Below are positions 27,937 to 35,816 of a stretch of DNA of 49,688 nt, one piece after another. The translations under genes were made by a program, and so were the position numbers. Origin of the DNA: Methylovulum sp. Its GTDB lineage: Bacteria > Pseudomonadota > Gammaproteobacteria > Methylococcales > Methylomonadaceae. The stretch lies in NCBI GenBank assembly GCA_030653435.1, contig JAURZI010000077.1:1-49688 (forward strand), given 5' to 3'. The stretch's first letter is position 1. The number at the start of each line of letters is the position of its first letter. The notes beneath the pieces were generated by a model that made no database searches, had not been told where the DNA came from, and was given only the letters and a program-made list of their open reading frames with translations.

Positions 27937-29159
27937 TATTTGACCTGGCTGTTAATGACGATATTATTGACGCGCTTATCCTCGACAGCAACCTGTTCAA
28001 CAGTGCCGATCAAATCGCCAGGTTTGGACATCGCATCACCGGATTTGGAGATCCGCGCCAACAGTTTGACAACCGGGAAAGCGGATATTTTCATTGTTGG
28101 CGTCATCGCCAACGCATCGGTCAAGCTGACCGTCACCGGCAAATCGGACACTTTTTTACGGATGATCGCCAAAGGCATACGGGAGCCGGACACCGCTTGC
28201 GCGTAGATGAAGACGGTATCGTCTGCCGCCGCCGATTTTTGCAATTCCGGCGCCAGACTAACCTGAACCGCTATGGCAATAGCTGCTGTTTGCGCGGATT
28301 GTTCAGGTTCTGCCGGCATGCCTCCGGGTATCTGGCTTTCCAGTTTAGCCAACAAACCTTGAGTTTCCTGTTGCGCTGCCGACCCCGGCGGCAATAACGT
28401 CACCAGTTTACGCCACAATCTGATACCGGCCGGTGCATCACCCGCCTGTGCCTTGGCCATACCGCCCAGCCACAAACCCATAATATTATCAGGCTCCAAG
28501 GCTAAGGCTTTAAAGACCAATTCGGCTGGTTTTCCGGCCAATTGTTCGTCATTGGCAAAAGCCAGCGCATCGGCGTACAACAGCATGACGTCGGGGCGCT
28601 CGCCCATTAATTGGTAGGCCTGTGCAAACGCAGCGACAGCTTTAGGATATTGCTGCAAATATTTATAGGACTTGCCCAGCATCATCCAGCCTTCGGCATC
28701 GCCAGGATTGGCCTTCATACGTTCAGCCAGTTTGGCGACCATCTTGTTAATGTCTTCAATATTGGGTGCGCCCGGATTAACCGCCAACATTTCCGGGCTG
28801 GGTTCGACAGCCTCGTAAGTGCCAAGACCGACATACAACGAAACCGCCAGCACAGGCATAGCCAAAATCAGCACATAAACCATCCACCGGCCTTGCGATA
28901 ACTGCGCGGCATCCGGGCTAACCATATCCAGGTCATCGCCCAATGCCAACTCCAACTCCATGCGTTGCTGACCGTATTGTTCAGAGTTTAAGGTACCGGC
29001 TTGCAGCTGTTCATTCAATTCGGCCAATCGCGTTTTGGCAATGGCGATATTGCGACCGTCCATATCCGCAGCAGCCAACGGACGTTGCCGCCACAACGGC
29101 GGCAAGACAAACGCAAACGCGATGAGGATTAACAGACCAGCCAACAGCCAAAATAGCAT
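27936..29159 (-). CDS. ccmI: Cytochrome c-type biogenesis protein CcmI
   Basis: About 407 residues. An N-terminal helix (1-20), a cytoplasmic loop with coiled-coil character (RLAELNEQLQAGTLNSEQYG) and a second helix (about 92-113) are followed by periplasmic TPR repeats (NPGDAEGWMMLGKSYKYLQQ and on). The C-terminal domain ends VNNIVINSQVK. CcmI presents apocytochrome c to CcmF/CcmH. I chose the ATG at 29159, 2 nt after the ccmH stop; a TTG at 29165 would overlap. Confidence 0.92.
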   Translation of the reverse strand: MLFWLLAGLLILIAFAFVLPPLWRQRPLAAADMDGRNIAIAKTRLAELNEQLQAGTLNSEQYGQQRMELELALGDDLDMVSPDAAQLSQGRWMVYVLILAMPVLAVSLYVGLGTYEAVEPSPEMLAVNPGAPNIEDINKMVAKLAERMKANPGDAEGWMMLGKSYKYLQQYPKAVAAFAQAYQLMGERPDVMLLYADALAFANDEQLAGKPAELVFKALALEPDNIMGLWLGGMAKAQAGDAPAGIRLWRKLVTLLPPGSAAQQETQGLLAKLESQIPGGMPAEPEQSAQTAAIAIAVQVSLAPELQKSAAADDTVFIYAQAVSGSRMPLAIIRKKVSDLPVTVSLTDALAMTPTMKISAFPVVKLLARISKSGDAMSKPGDLIGTVEQVAVEDKRVNNIVINSQVK

Positions 29160-29161
29160 AT

Positions 29162-29626
29162 TCAAGATAAATCACCTTTTTCTAACAGGCTACGGATTTT
29201 TGCCAATTTTTCAGCCTGTCCGCTGTCCTGAGTTACGGCAGCATGCTTTTTACGCCTCACCACCCAGACCACAGCCATCAAACCCAGTAATAAAAATACC
29301 ACCGGACCCAGCCACAACAAGCCGGTTTTGGCTTTAAAGGGCGGCTTGTACAACACAAAATCACCGTAACGGTCGGTCATAAACTGCACAATCTCATCCC
29401 GCGACTTGCCTTGTTGCAACATTTCGTAGACTTGCCTGCGTAGATCGCTAGCCAGTTCGGCATTGGAATCGGCTATTGTCTGGTTTTGACAAACCAGACA
29501 ACGTAATTCCGAGATCAATGTTTCGTAAGCCGCCTGCTGTTCAGGATGGGCAAACTGCCGCGAATCAATCGCATGGGCGGCAAGCGGCGATAATAGCAGT
29601 AATAAAATAAGGGTGCTGGGTTTCAT
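29162..29626 (-). CDS. ccmH: Cytochrome c-type biogenesis protein CcmH
   Basis: 154 residues. Signal peptide (LILLLLLSPLAAHA), a thiol-reductase domain with LRCLVCQNQ (redox Cys pair), and a transmembrane helix at about 105-125. CcmH keeps the apocytochrome CxxCH thiols reduced for haem ligation. The ATG overlaps the ccmG stop by 4 nt (ATGA). It is the short CcmH form; the TPR part is supplied by separate ccmI. Confidence 0.96.
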   Translation of the reverse strand: MKPSTLILLLLLSPLAAHAIDSRQFAHPEQQAAYETLISELRCLVCQNQTIADSNAELASDLRRQVYEMLQQGKSRDEIVQFMTDRYGDFVLYKPPFKAKTGLLWLGPVVFLLLGLMAVVWVVRRKKHAAVTQDSGQAEKLAKIRSLLEKGDLS

Positions 29627-30156
29627 TGAGCTTCCGCTTGTAATTGGGCAATCAAGGGCAAAAAGGTTTGCTGGACATCGGCTGGCGTCACCGGACCAGT
29701 ATGCTTGTACCGCACCCAGCCTTTTTTATCGACCACAAACGTTTCCGGCACACCGTAAACCCCCCAATCCAAACCGATGCGCCCGTCTTGATCCATAATG
29801 CTGATGTTGTAAGGGTTGCCCAAGGTATCCAGCCAGTTCTGGGCGGCGGCTGGTTCGTCTTTATAATTCAAGCCGATTATCGTCACGGTTTTTTGCTGCG
29901 CCAATTGGTTCAGCACCGGATGCTCCTCACGGCAAGACACGCACCAAGACGCCCAGACATTAAACAGCCAGACCTGGCCTGTTAAATCGGCGCTGGCCAA
30001 TTTTTCGTTTGGAGCTTGCAGTTTAGGTGCAGAAAAAACGGGCGCAGGTTTGTTAAGCAACGGCGACGGGATCTCGCTGGGTTTCAGGTTTAAGCCGATG
30101 GCGAGGAATACTGCCATGATGATGAATAGCAACAGGGGGAGAATATATTTAAGCAT
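29623..30156 (-). CDS. ccmG: Thiol:disulfide oxidoreductase CcmG/DsbE
   Basis: Membrane-anchored periplasmic thioredoxin of 177 residues. One N-terminal helix (LKYILPLLLFIIMAVFLAI) precedes a thioredoxin fold with active site WASWCVSC and the cis-Pro loop GVYGVPETFVV. It reduces apocytochrome c and CcmH. The ATG at 30156 is preferred; a TTG at 30183 adds nine basic residues. The gap to the upstream NYN gene is 73 nt, larger than other junctions in the operon. Confidence 0.95.
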   Translation of the reverse strand: MLKYILPLLLFIIMAVFLAIGLNLKPSEIPSPLLNKPAPVFSAPKLQAPNEKLASADLTGQVWLFNVWASWCVSCREEHPVLNQLAQQKTVTIIGLNYKDEPAAAQNWLDTLGNPYNISIMDQDGRIGLDWGVYGVPETFVVDKKGWVRYKHTGPVTPADVQQTFLPLIAQLQAEAQ

Positions 30157-30229
30157 GGCTGGATTAAGGCGTTTTGTCTTCAAATAGTGGTTGCCATTTT
30201 ACGGGATATAGATCGAAACCCTTTTAGTT

Positions 30230-31057
30230 TTAAGGATTAGAATCTTTAAATCGGATATAAATATTCGATCCGCTATCAATATTTTTTTGTTGCACTTCTA
30301 TGTAATCCAGCGACCTGATCAGTTTGCCCAGTTTGTCAAAGCCATAATTTCTAGGATCAAACGAACTGTCCACGCGCGGGATATACGACCCTACACCACC
30401 TAGGTTTGCCCATCCGTCTTCTTCAGACGCGGACTCAATAGCTTCTTTAATCAGCTTTTTTAACGTAGCATCTTTGGACGGATTGACAATTTTGCTAGCT
30501 GGTACGTTTTTATCATGTTGGACAACAGCAGAAATCGCGCTATCGGCTTTTTTCGAAAGGGCGGCGTTTGTTTCCACCGGCTTTGTTGCTTTCTTAGTGT
30601 CATCGGCAGGATTGTCATCCATGATGGTTTCGGTAAAAACAAATTTATTACACGCCGCACGAAAAGCCTCAGGCGTTGACCGTTTACCAATGCCAATAAC
30701 CTCAAGCCCTGCTTCCCTGAGCCGGGTTGCCAATTTAGTAAAATCACTGTCACTGGAAACCAGAAAAAAACCGTCAAACTTGCCGCTATAAAGTAAATCC
30801 ATGGCATCAATGATTAATGCGGAATCCGTGGCATTTTTACCTGAGGTATAAGCAAACTGCTGCATAGGTTGAATAGCGTGTTTATTAAGCACCGTTTTCC
30901 AACTGCCCAGGCGGGTGTTGGTCCAATCGCCATAACAACGCCGTGACGTGACATCCCCGTATCTGGCTGCTTCAGTCAGTATCGCATCAATTGCTTTAGC
31001 CTGGGCGTTATCGGCGTCGATCAACAAAGCAAACCTTTTGTTTTCATTAACGTTCAT
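30230..31057 (-). CDS. NYN-domain putative RNase with C-terminal OST-HTH/LOTUS domain
   Basis: 275 residues. The PIN-like NYN domain (about 8-140) has the acidic residues expected for metal-dependent RNA cleavage: LLIDADN (11-17), SALIIDAMDLLY and SSDSDFTKLATRLRE. A lysine-rich linker (about 145-205) leads to a LOTUS-type winged helix (about 200-272, LKKLIKEAIES, DPRNYGFDKLGKLIRSLDYI). Related proteins bind and cut RNA; the target here is unknown. The ATG shares one base with the ccmF stop (TAATG), so it is translated from the ccm mRNA, between ccmF and ccmG where no such gene is needed for cytochrome c maturation. Confidence 0.88.
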   Translation of the reverse strand: MNVNENKRFALLIDADNAQAKAIDAILTEAARYGDVTSRRCYGDWTNTRLGSWKTVLNKHAIQPMQQFAYTSGKNATDSALIIDAMDLLYSGKFDGFFLVSSDSDFTKLATRLREAGLEVIGIGKRSTPEAFRAACNKFVFTETIMDDNPADDTKKATKPVETNAALSKKADSAISAVVQHDKNVPASKIVNPSKDATLKKLIKEAIESASEEDGWANLGGVGSYIPRVDSSFDPRNYGFDKLGKLIRSLDYIEVQQKNIDSGSNIYIRFKDSNP

Positions 31058-33003
31058 TATCCACCTGTCGGTAATTTGGCCATCCGATACCGCCGATCAC
31101 AAGCCGCGCATAATCCCCCCACCGCCATAAACACTGCGCCCAGCCAAATCCAGCGTATGAACGATTTATAATAAATCCTGAGGCTCCATGCGCCTTCATT
31201 ACCTAGCGGCTCGCCGATAGCGACGAATAAATCCCTGAATAACCCGGCATCAATCGCCGCTTCCGTCATCGGCATGGTTTGCACTTGATACACGCGCTTT
31301 TGCGGTTCCAGTTGTGCGACTTGTTTGCCGTTGTGGCTGACGGTGACAAACGCTTGTTGGGCGACGTAATTGACGCCTTGGGTCTCCTTAACGCCGTGGA
31401 ATTCAAAAATATAGCCTGACATATCCAGTGAGTCGTCCGGTGCCATACGCACGTCTTTTTCGACGCTGTAAACTGAGGTTAACGTAATGCCGGTGGCGAA
31501 AACGGCGATGCCGAGATGGGCGATGGTCATACCGTAAAAGCCGGAGGGGATAGTCGCCAAGCGTTGCCAGGATAAGCCTTTGGCACCCAATCGCTCAACA
31601 AACGCCAGCACGGCGATGGCGGTTGTCCATAAAGCCAGCGTCAAACCCAACACCGCACCCCAGGAGTAAAACGGCATCAGCAATGGGATGGCTAAGCCAC
31701 CCGCCACACAGCCACCGATAATCCAGCGCAAGCGGGCACCCAACGCAGCCAGGCTATCTTTTTTCCAACGCATTAACACGCCCAAGCCCACCACCACGGC
31801 TAGCGGCGCCATCAGCGGGATGAACACAGCGTTGAAATACGGCGGGCCCACGGATATTTTACCCAGGCCCAGTGCGTCGATGACCAGCGGGTATAGCGTA
31901 CCCAGCAAAATGCTGGACGCGGTCACGACCAGTAAGACATTGTTCAGCAAGATCGCCGATTCTTTGGAAACCAGTTCAAACGTCGCGCTGCTTTTGACGT
32001 AAGGCGCGCGAATGGCGTACAGCAATAACGAGCCGCCGACGACCACGCCCAAGAACACCAAAATAAACAGGCCGCGGGCGGGATCGCTGGCGAAAGCGTG
32101 GACGGAAGTCAATACACCGGACCGCACCAGAAAGGTACCGAGCAAGCTCAACGAAAATGCAAAAATCGCCAATAACACCGTCCAGGTTTTAAACACACCG
32201 CGTTTCTCGGTCGCCGCCAGCGAGTGCATTAAGGCCGTGCCGACCAGCCAGGGCATAAACGATGCGTTTTCCACCGGATCCCAAAACCACCAGCCGCCCC
32301 AACCGAGTTCATAATAAGCCCACCAGCTGCCCAACGCGATACCCAAGGTCAAAAACATCCACGCCATATTTGTCCATGGCCGTGACCATCGCGCCCAAGC
32401 CGCATCCAACCGCCCTTCCAATAAGGCCGCAATCGCAAAGGCAAACGCCACCGAAAAGCCGACATAGCCCATGTACAGCATCGGCGGATGGATTGCCAAA
32501 CCTGGATCTTGTAATAACGGGTTCAAATCCCGCCCTTCCAAGGGTGCGGGAAACAACCGCTCAAACGGGTTGGATGTCAACAACAAGAACAGCAAAAAGC
32601 CGATGGATACCAAACCCATCACACCCAGCACTCTCGCCACGGTCATTTCAGGAATGGTTTTGCTAAACTGCGCCACCAAGCCCGTCCAACATGCCAGCAC
32701 CAAAGCCCACAGCAATAACGAGCCTTCATGCGCGCCCCAAACGCCGGAAACCAAGTACAGCGTCGGTAAGGCGGTATTGGAATTATGGGCAATGTAAGCC
32801 ACGGAAAAATCATGGACGATGCAGCTATAGGTCAAGCAGCCGTAAGCGATGGCTATAAAAAATAATTGCGCGAACGCGGCGGGCTTCGCGACGGCTATCC
32901 AGCCGGAAACGCCACGGAATGCGCCGATGATGGGTAGGCTGCCAAGCACCAGCGCCATGCACAAAGCGAGGATGAGGGAAAAATGGCCGAGTTCTGGGAT
33001 CAT
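31057..33003 (-). CDS. ccmF: Haem lyase subunit CcmF
   Basis: 648 residues, many transmembrane helices, with the tryptophan-rich haem-handling motif WGGWWFWDPVENASFMPWL and WGAHEGSLLLW. A periplasmic domain follows (SVYSVEKDVRMAPDDS to FRDLFVAIGEPLGN) and a last helix. CcmF with CcmH/I transfers haem from CcmE to apocytochrome c. 70 nt downstream of yeeN in the transcription direction. Length and motifs are normal. Confidence 0.97.
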   Translation of the reverse strand: MIPELGHFSLILALCMALVLGSLPIIGAFRGVSGWIAVAKPAAFAQLFFIAIAYGCLTYSCIVHDFSVAYIAHNSNTALPTLYLVSGVWGAHEGSLLLWALVLACWTGLVAQFSKTIPEMTVARVLGVMGLVSIGFLLFLLLTSNPFERLFPAPLEGRDLNPLLQDPGLAIHPPMLYMGYVGFSVAFAFAIAALLEGRLDAAWARWSRPWTNMAWMFLTLGIALGSWWAYYELGWGGWWFWDPVENASFMPWLVGTALMHSLAATEKRGVFKTWTVLLAIFAFSLSLLGTFLVRSGVLTSVHAFASDPARGLFILVFLGVVVGGSLLLYAIRAPYVKSSATFELVSKESAILLNNVLLVVTASSILLGTLYPLVIDALGLGKISVGPPYFNAVFIPLMAPLAVVVGLGVLMRWKKDSLAALGARLRWIIGGCVAGGLAIPLLMPFYSWGAVLGLTLALWTTAIAVLAFVERLGAKGLSWQRLATIPSGFYGMTIAHLGIAVFATGITLTSVYSVEKDVRMAPDDSLDMSGYIFEFHGVKETQGVNYVAQQAFVTVSHNGKQVAQLEPQKRVYQVQTMPMTEAAIDAGLFRDLFVAIGEPLGNEGAWSLRIYYKSFIRWIWLGAVFMAVGGLCAACDRRYRMAKLPTGG

Positions 33004-33073
33004 TAAGTTTGTCCTTCGTGGTTATAACTGAAACCGATGGGCGGTGTTGCTTGCCAAACCACGACAGGGAACC

Positions 33074-33790
33074 TCAATACTCGGCATCATGATAAATATT
33101 CTGCACATCATCCAGCTCATTCAACATATCCAAAAACTTTTCAAACAGGACCAGATCGTCGCCGCTAATGGCTGTGGAGCTTTTGGGTAAAAATTGAATT
33201 TCATCGACATCAAAATCCACCGCACCTATGCCATCCGCCAAGGCTTGCTTAGCCTTAAAGTAATCGGCAGGGGGGGTAAAAACCGTGACTTTGCCCTCTT
33301 CGCTTTCAATATCGGAGACATCCACGTCAGCCGCCAGCAAGGCTTCCAAAACCGTGTCCTCGTCATCATGCTTAAAGGCCAAGATTGCGGCATGGTCAAA
33401 CATGTGGCTGACCGCGCCCTGGATGCCGATTTTAGCTTTGGTTTTGGTGAAACACTGGCGCACATCGTTAAAGGTACGGTTAGGGTTGTCGGTCAGGCAA
33501 TCGACAATCACCAGGCAACCGCCGGGGCCAAAGCCTTCATAGCGGGCAGGCGTGAATTCTTCACCGCCGCCGCCTTTGGCTTTGTCCAAGGCTTTTTCGA
33601 TAACGTGGGCTGGCACCTGGGCTTTTTTAGCACGGTCAATCAGCCCCCGTAATGCCAGATTCCCATCAGGGTCTATACCCCCCGCTTTAGCGCACACATA
33701 AAGTTCGCGGCCATATTTACTGTAGACTTTTGCCTTGGCATCAGACGTTTTGGCCATAGACACTTTGCGGTTTTGGTAGGCTCTACCCAT
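33074..33790 (-). CDS. YebC/PmpR family protein, YeeN-like subgroup
   Basis: 238 residues starting [20 protein letters not shown], the YeeN-type N-terminus. It continues with [60 protein letters not shown] and [11 protein letters not shown]. The family is annotated as transcriptional regulators, while recent work on YebC proteins points to a role at stalled ribosomes; which applies here is unknown. GGAG lies about 10 nt before the ATG. It sits between ccmE and ccmF. Confidence 0.9.
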   Translation of the reverse strand: MGRAYQNRKVSMAKTSDAKAKVYSKYGRELYVCAKAGGIDPDGNLALRGLIDRAKKAQVPAHVIEKALDKAKGGGGEEFTPARYEGFGPGGCLVIVDCLTDNPNRTFNDVRQCFTKTKAKIGIQGAVSHMFDHAAILAFKHDDEDTVLEALLAADVDVSDIESEEGKVTVFTPPADYFKAKQALADGIGAVDFDVDEIQFLPKSSTAISGDDLVLFEKFLDMLNELDDVQNIYHDAEY

Positions 33791-33935
33791 TTGGTTATTG
33801 CTCCATTTAAAAAATAAAAATGCCGATTTTACAGTTAAGTATTTGCCTAGGGAACTTATTAGTCTATTTGGCTAAGGTAACGCGATGATTGAGGTAACAG
33901 GATAACTTCAGCCCTCTTTTATTCATCAGGGATCA

Positions 33936-34055
33936 TCACCCGTTTGTCACCTTGCCATCAATCATGATCATGCTGAGAGTTTCGGTATCTACTCCCATCT
34001 GAGTCAAAAAGCGTTGAAGTTTTTGCCAGATGTCATTATTCAGCCTTTTTCCACC
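33936..34055 (-). pseudogene. Transposase-like fragment, minus copy
   Basis: A short frame ends at TGA 33938-33936 and encodes GGKRLNNDIWQKL, QRFLTQMGVDTE, TLSMIMIDGKV. The pattern (W-x-x-L...MID-x-x-V) resembles the first catalytic Asp region of IS5-group transposases. It breaks off exactly where the palindromic element begins at 34056. No start, no rest of the gene. Confidence 0.5.
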
Positions 34056-34120
34056 GTAGGGCGCGCTGTGCGCGCCATCGGCGGTTCGGTACCGGAAAAG
34101 GCGCGCGCGGCGCGCCCTAC
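34056..34120. repeat. Long imperfect palindrome (REP-like)
   Basis: GTAGGGCGCGCTGTGCGCGCC (34056-34076) pairs with GGCGCGCGCGGCGCGCCCTA plus C (34100-34120), with 19 of 21 positions complementary around a 23-nt loop. Composition is far more GC-rich than its surroundings. It lies between two remnants of the same transposase-like frame. Confidence 0.8.
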
Positions 34121-34140
34121 ATTTCGTGTGACGGTAGGCG

Positions 34141-34206
34141 TTGCCGGTTTCAAAACTTAGACGTTTTCTCGATCAGATGGGAGTAAAATACCGCTCTTGC
34201 GGATAG
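34141..34206 (+). pseudogene. Transposase-like fragment, plus copy
   Basis: Reads SKLRRFLDQMGVKYRSCG then TAG at 34204-34206. It matches the minus-strand copy (QKLQRFLTQMGVDTE) at KLxRFLxQMGV. The DNA of the two copies forms an inverted repeat, 33983-34002 with 34173-34193. It is a decayed fragment. Confidence 0.45.
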
Positions 34207-34318
34207 ATAGCGAATATGCCCCGCTTGAGTTAAACCCCAGCTGTGTAATTCAGCCCGATATTGAGAGCCCCAATAAAACTACCCGTGTTACTCAACCGTT
34301 TTAACCGTTTTAACCATT

Positions 34319-34771
34319 TTAAATTAGGGGGGGGGGGTATTTACCTTCAACCTGCTGCTTCAAACTCGCCTTAACTTCCGGCGGCATATAATTCTCATCA
34401 TGCTTCGCCAACACTTCCTCTGCAACAAACACGCCGCGGCTATCCAGCTTGCCGTTGGCGACGATGCCTTGGCCCTCGCGAAATAAATCCGGCAAGATGC
34501 CGGTATATTCCACCGCCACTTCCTTACTGAAATCGGTCAGTGTAAAGTGCACGGTCAAGCCGTTTCCTGGGCGTTGCACCGAGCCTTTAACAACCATGCC
34601 GCCCAGACGGAACAGCGCGTCATTCGGTGCTTTGCCTGCCATCACATCGGTGGTCGAAAAAAAATACATCAGATTTTCGTTAAAAGATTTAAGCGCGAAA
34701 CCGACGGCTGTACCTATGCCGATGACCATCAACGCTATCAATATTAATCGCTGTCTTCTTGCTGGCTTCAT
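34319..34771 (-). CDS. ccmE: Periplasmic haem chaperone CcmE
   Basis: 150 residues. N-terminal anchor helix (LILIALMVIGIGTAVGFALK), then the OB-fold domain with FRLGGMVVKGSVQRPG. The haem-binding motif is VLAKHDENYMPPE, whose His takes haem covalently in the family. The last codons (YPPPLI) are encoded over a run of 11 C on the minus strand (34327-34337), so the tail is prone to frameshift beyond the functional core. The ATG overlaps the ccmD stop by 4 nt. Confidence 0.96.
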   Translation of the reverse strand: MKPARRQRLILIALMVIGIGTAVGFALKSFNENLMYFFSTTDVMAGKAPNDALFRLGGMVVKGSVQRPGNGLTVHFTLTDFSKEVAVEYTGILPDLFREGQGIVANGKLDSRGVFVAEEVLAKHDENYMPPEVKASLKQQVEGKYPPPLI

Positions 34772-34932
34772 GGGTTTTGCCGTTTTTGTTTGTGTGCGAG
34801 TTGCCGTAAAAATTGTTTGCGTTGGATAATCGGCAACACGATGTTAGCGAGTAACACCACAAAGCAAATACCATAACTTGCCCAGACATAAAAGGCGTAA
34901 CCGCCCATTGCGAAGAATTCTTGCAGGCTCAT
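34768..34932 (-). CDS. ccmD: Haem exporter accessory protein CcmD
   Basis: A 54-residue frame reads MSLQEFFAMGGYAFYVWASY then a hydrophobic helix (GICFVVLLANIVLPII) and a basic tail (QRKQFLRQLAHKQKRQNP). This is the CcmD pattern: one helix, cytoplasmic basic C-terminus. It stabilises the CcmABC-CcmE haem transfer complex. It is bounded by ATGA overlaps at both ends (ccmC stop 34929-34931, ccmE start 34771). Confidence 0.93.
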   Translation of the reverse strand: MSLQEFFAMGGYAFYVWASYGICFVVLLANIVLPIIQRKQFLRQLAHKQKRQNP

Positions 34933-35693
34933 GGTTGTTGCTCCGTGACCATTTTTTTAACCCAGGCCGCAGTACGTTCGCGTTGCAGCAATTCCAGCCG
35001 TGCCCGTTGCAGCATGGCGATGACATAATAAAATTTGAACGCCACCGCCATCGTGAGCAAAGGCACCAGCATGCTGACATGGATGGACGGCTTGTCCATT
35101 TTGGTGACAGTCGGGCCCTGGTGCAAGGTGTTCCACCATTCCACCGAGTAATGGATAATCGGGATATTGACCACGCCGACCAAAGCTAAAATCGCCACGG
35201 CTTTGGACGCCGTGCGCTTGTCGTCTATCGCATTGTACAGGCCTATGACGCCCAAATATAAGAACAACAAGATCAATTCCGACGTCAGCCGCGCATCCCA
35301 TACCCACCATGCCCCCCACATGGGCTTGCCCCATAAGGAACCGGTCACCAAAGCGATAAAGGTAAAACTCGCGCCGACTGAGGCACTGCTGATCGCGACG
35401 ATTTCGGCGAGTTTGATGCGCCAAATCAGGCCAACCGCACCAGCCATCGCCATAACGATATAGATGAACAAAGACATCCACGCACTTGGGACATGGATGT
35501 AAATGATACGGTAGCTGTCGCCTTGCTGGTAATCGGGCGGGGCAAGGTACAAGCCGCCATACAAGCCGCCGACCAGCAATATTAAAAAAATACCCACCAG
35601 CCAAGGCATTAGTTTGTCGGTCAGTGCGTAAAAATGCGGTGGCGACGCCATGCGGTGAAAGAACCGGCCTACCGGATCGGGAAATAGGAACAT
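34929..35693 (-). CDS. ccmC: Haem exporter membrane protein CcmC
   Basis: 254 residues with about six helices. The haem-handling tryptophan motif is WGAWWVWDARLTSELIL, preceded by the periplasmic loop SYRIIYIHVPSAWMSLF. It loads haem onto CcmE. The start ATG at 35693 has no strong ribosome-binding site. It is separated from the upstream ferritin-like gene by 121 nt with overlapping hairpins, while it is coupled to ccmD by a 4-nt overlap. Confidence 0.96.
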   Translation of the reverse strand: MFLFPDPVGRFFHRMASPPHFYALTDKLMPWLVGIFLILLVGGLYGGLYLAPPDYQQGDSYRIIYIHVPSAWMSLFIYIVMAMAGAVGLIWRIKLAEIVAISSASVGASFTFIALVTGSLWGKPMWGAWWVWDARLTSELILLFLYLGVIGLYNAIDDKRTASKAVAILALVGVVNIPIIHYSVEWWNTLHQGPTVTKMDKPSIHVSMLVPLLTMAVAFKFYYVIAMLQRARLELLQRERTAAWVKKMVTEQQP

Positions 35694-35753
35694 AGTGGAA
35701 GTGCTATTAAATTAAATCGTGAAATCTACTGAAACCGTATTACCTGTTAAACC

Positions 35754-35816
35754 GAGAAAGGTTCAAAGCAACGGGCCGTTTACTTTGAACCTCATTGTGA
35801 GGTTGCCGCCTTTCTC
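35754..35816 (-). promoter_or_regulatory. Overlapping, mutually exclusive hairpins between the ferritin-like gene and ccmC
   Basis: Stem A pairs AGGTTCAAAG (35759-35768) with CTTTGAACCT (35783-35792). Stem B pairs AACCTCA (35788-35794) with TGAGGTT (35798-35804) and shares bases with the second arm of A. A third pairing GAGAAAG/CTTTCTC (35754-35760 with 35810-35816) can close around both. There is no clear T-run. It could be an attenuator, a processing site or a weak terminator. Confidence 0.4.

Larger units (their letters stand above)
33791..34318. other. 528-bp intergenic remnant region between ccmE and yeeN
   Basis: No intact gene. It holds two oppositely oriented pieces of the same transposase-like reading frame (33936-34055 minus, 34141-34206 plus), a 65-bp inverted-repeat element between them, and the presumed promoter and leader of yeeN at 33791-33900. 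The tail near 34297-34326 has three TTTTAA-type repeats, then the poly-G tract that enters ccmE. Confidence 0.6.

Noticed and set aside
34319-34340. Possible frameshift in ccmE at the poly-C run
   Set aside because: The frame as given reaches a stop with a normal CcmE length and all functional residues upstream, so no frameshift needs to be assumed.
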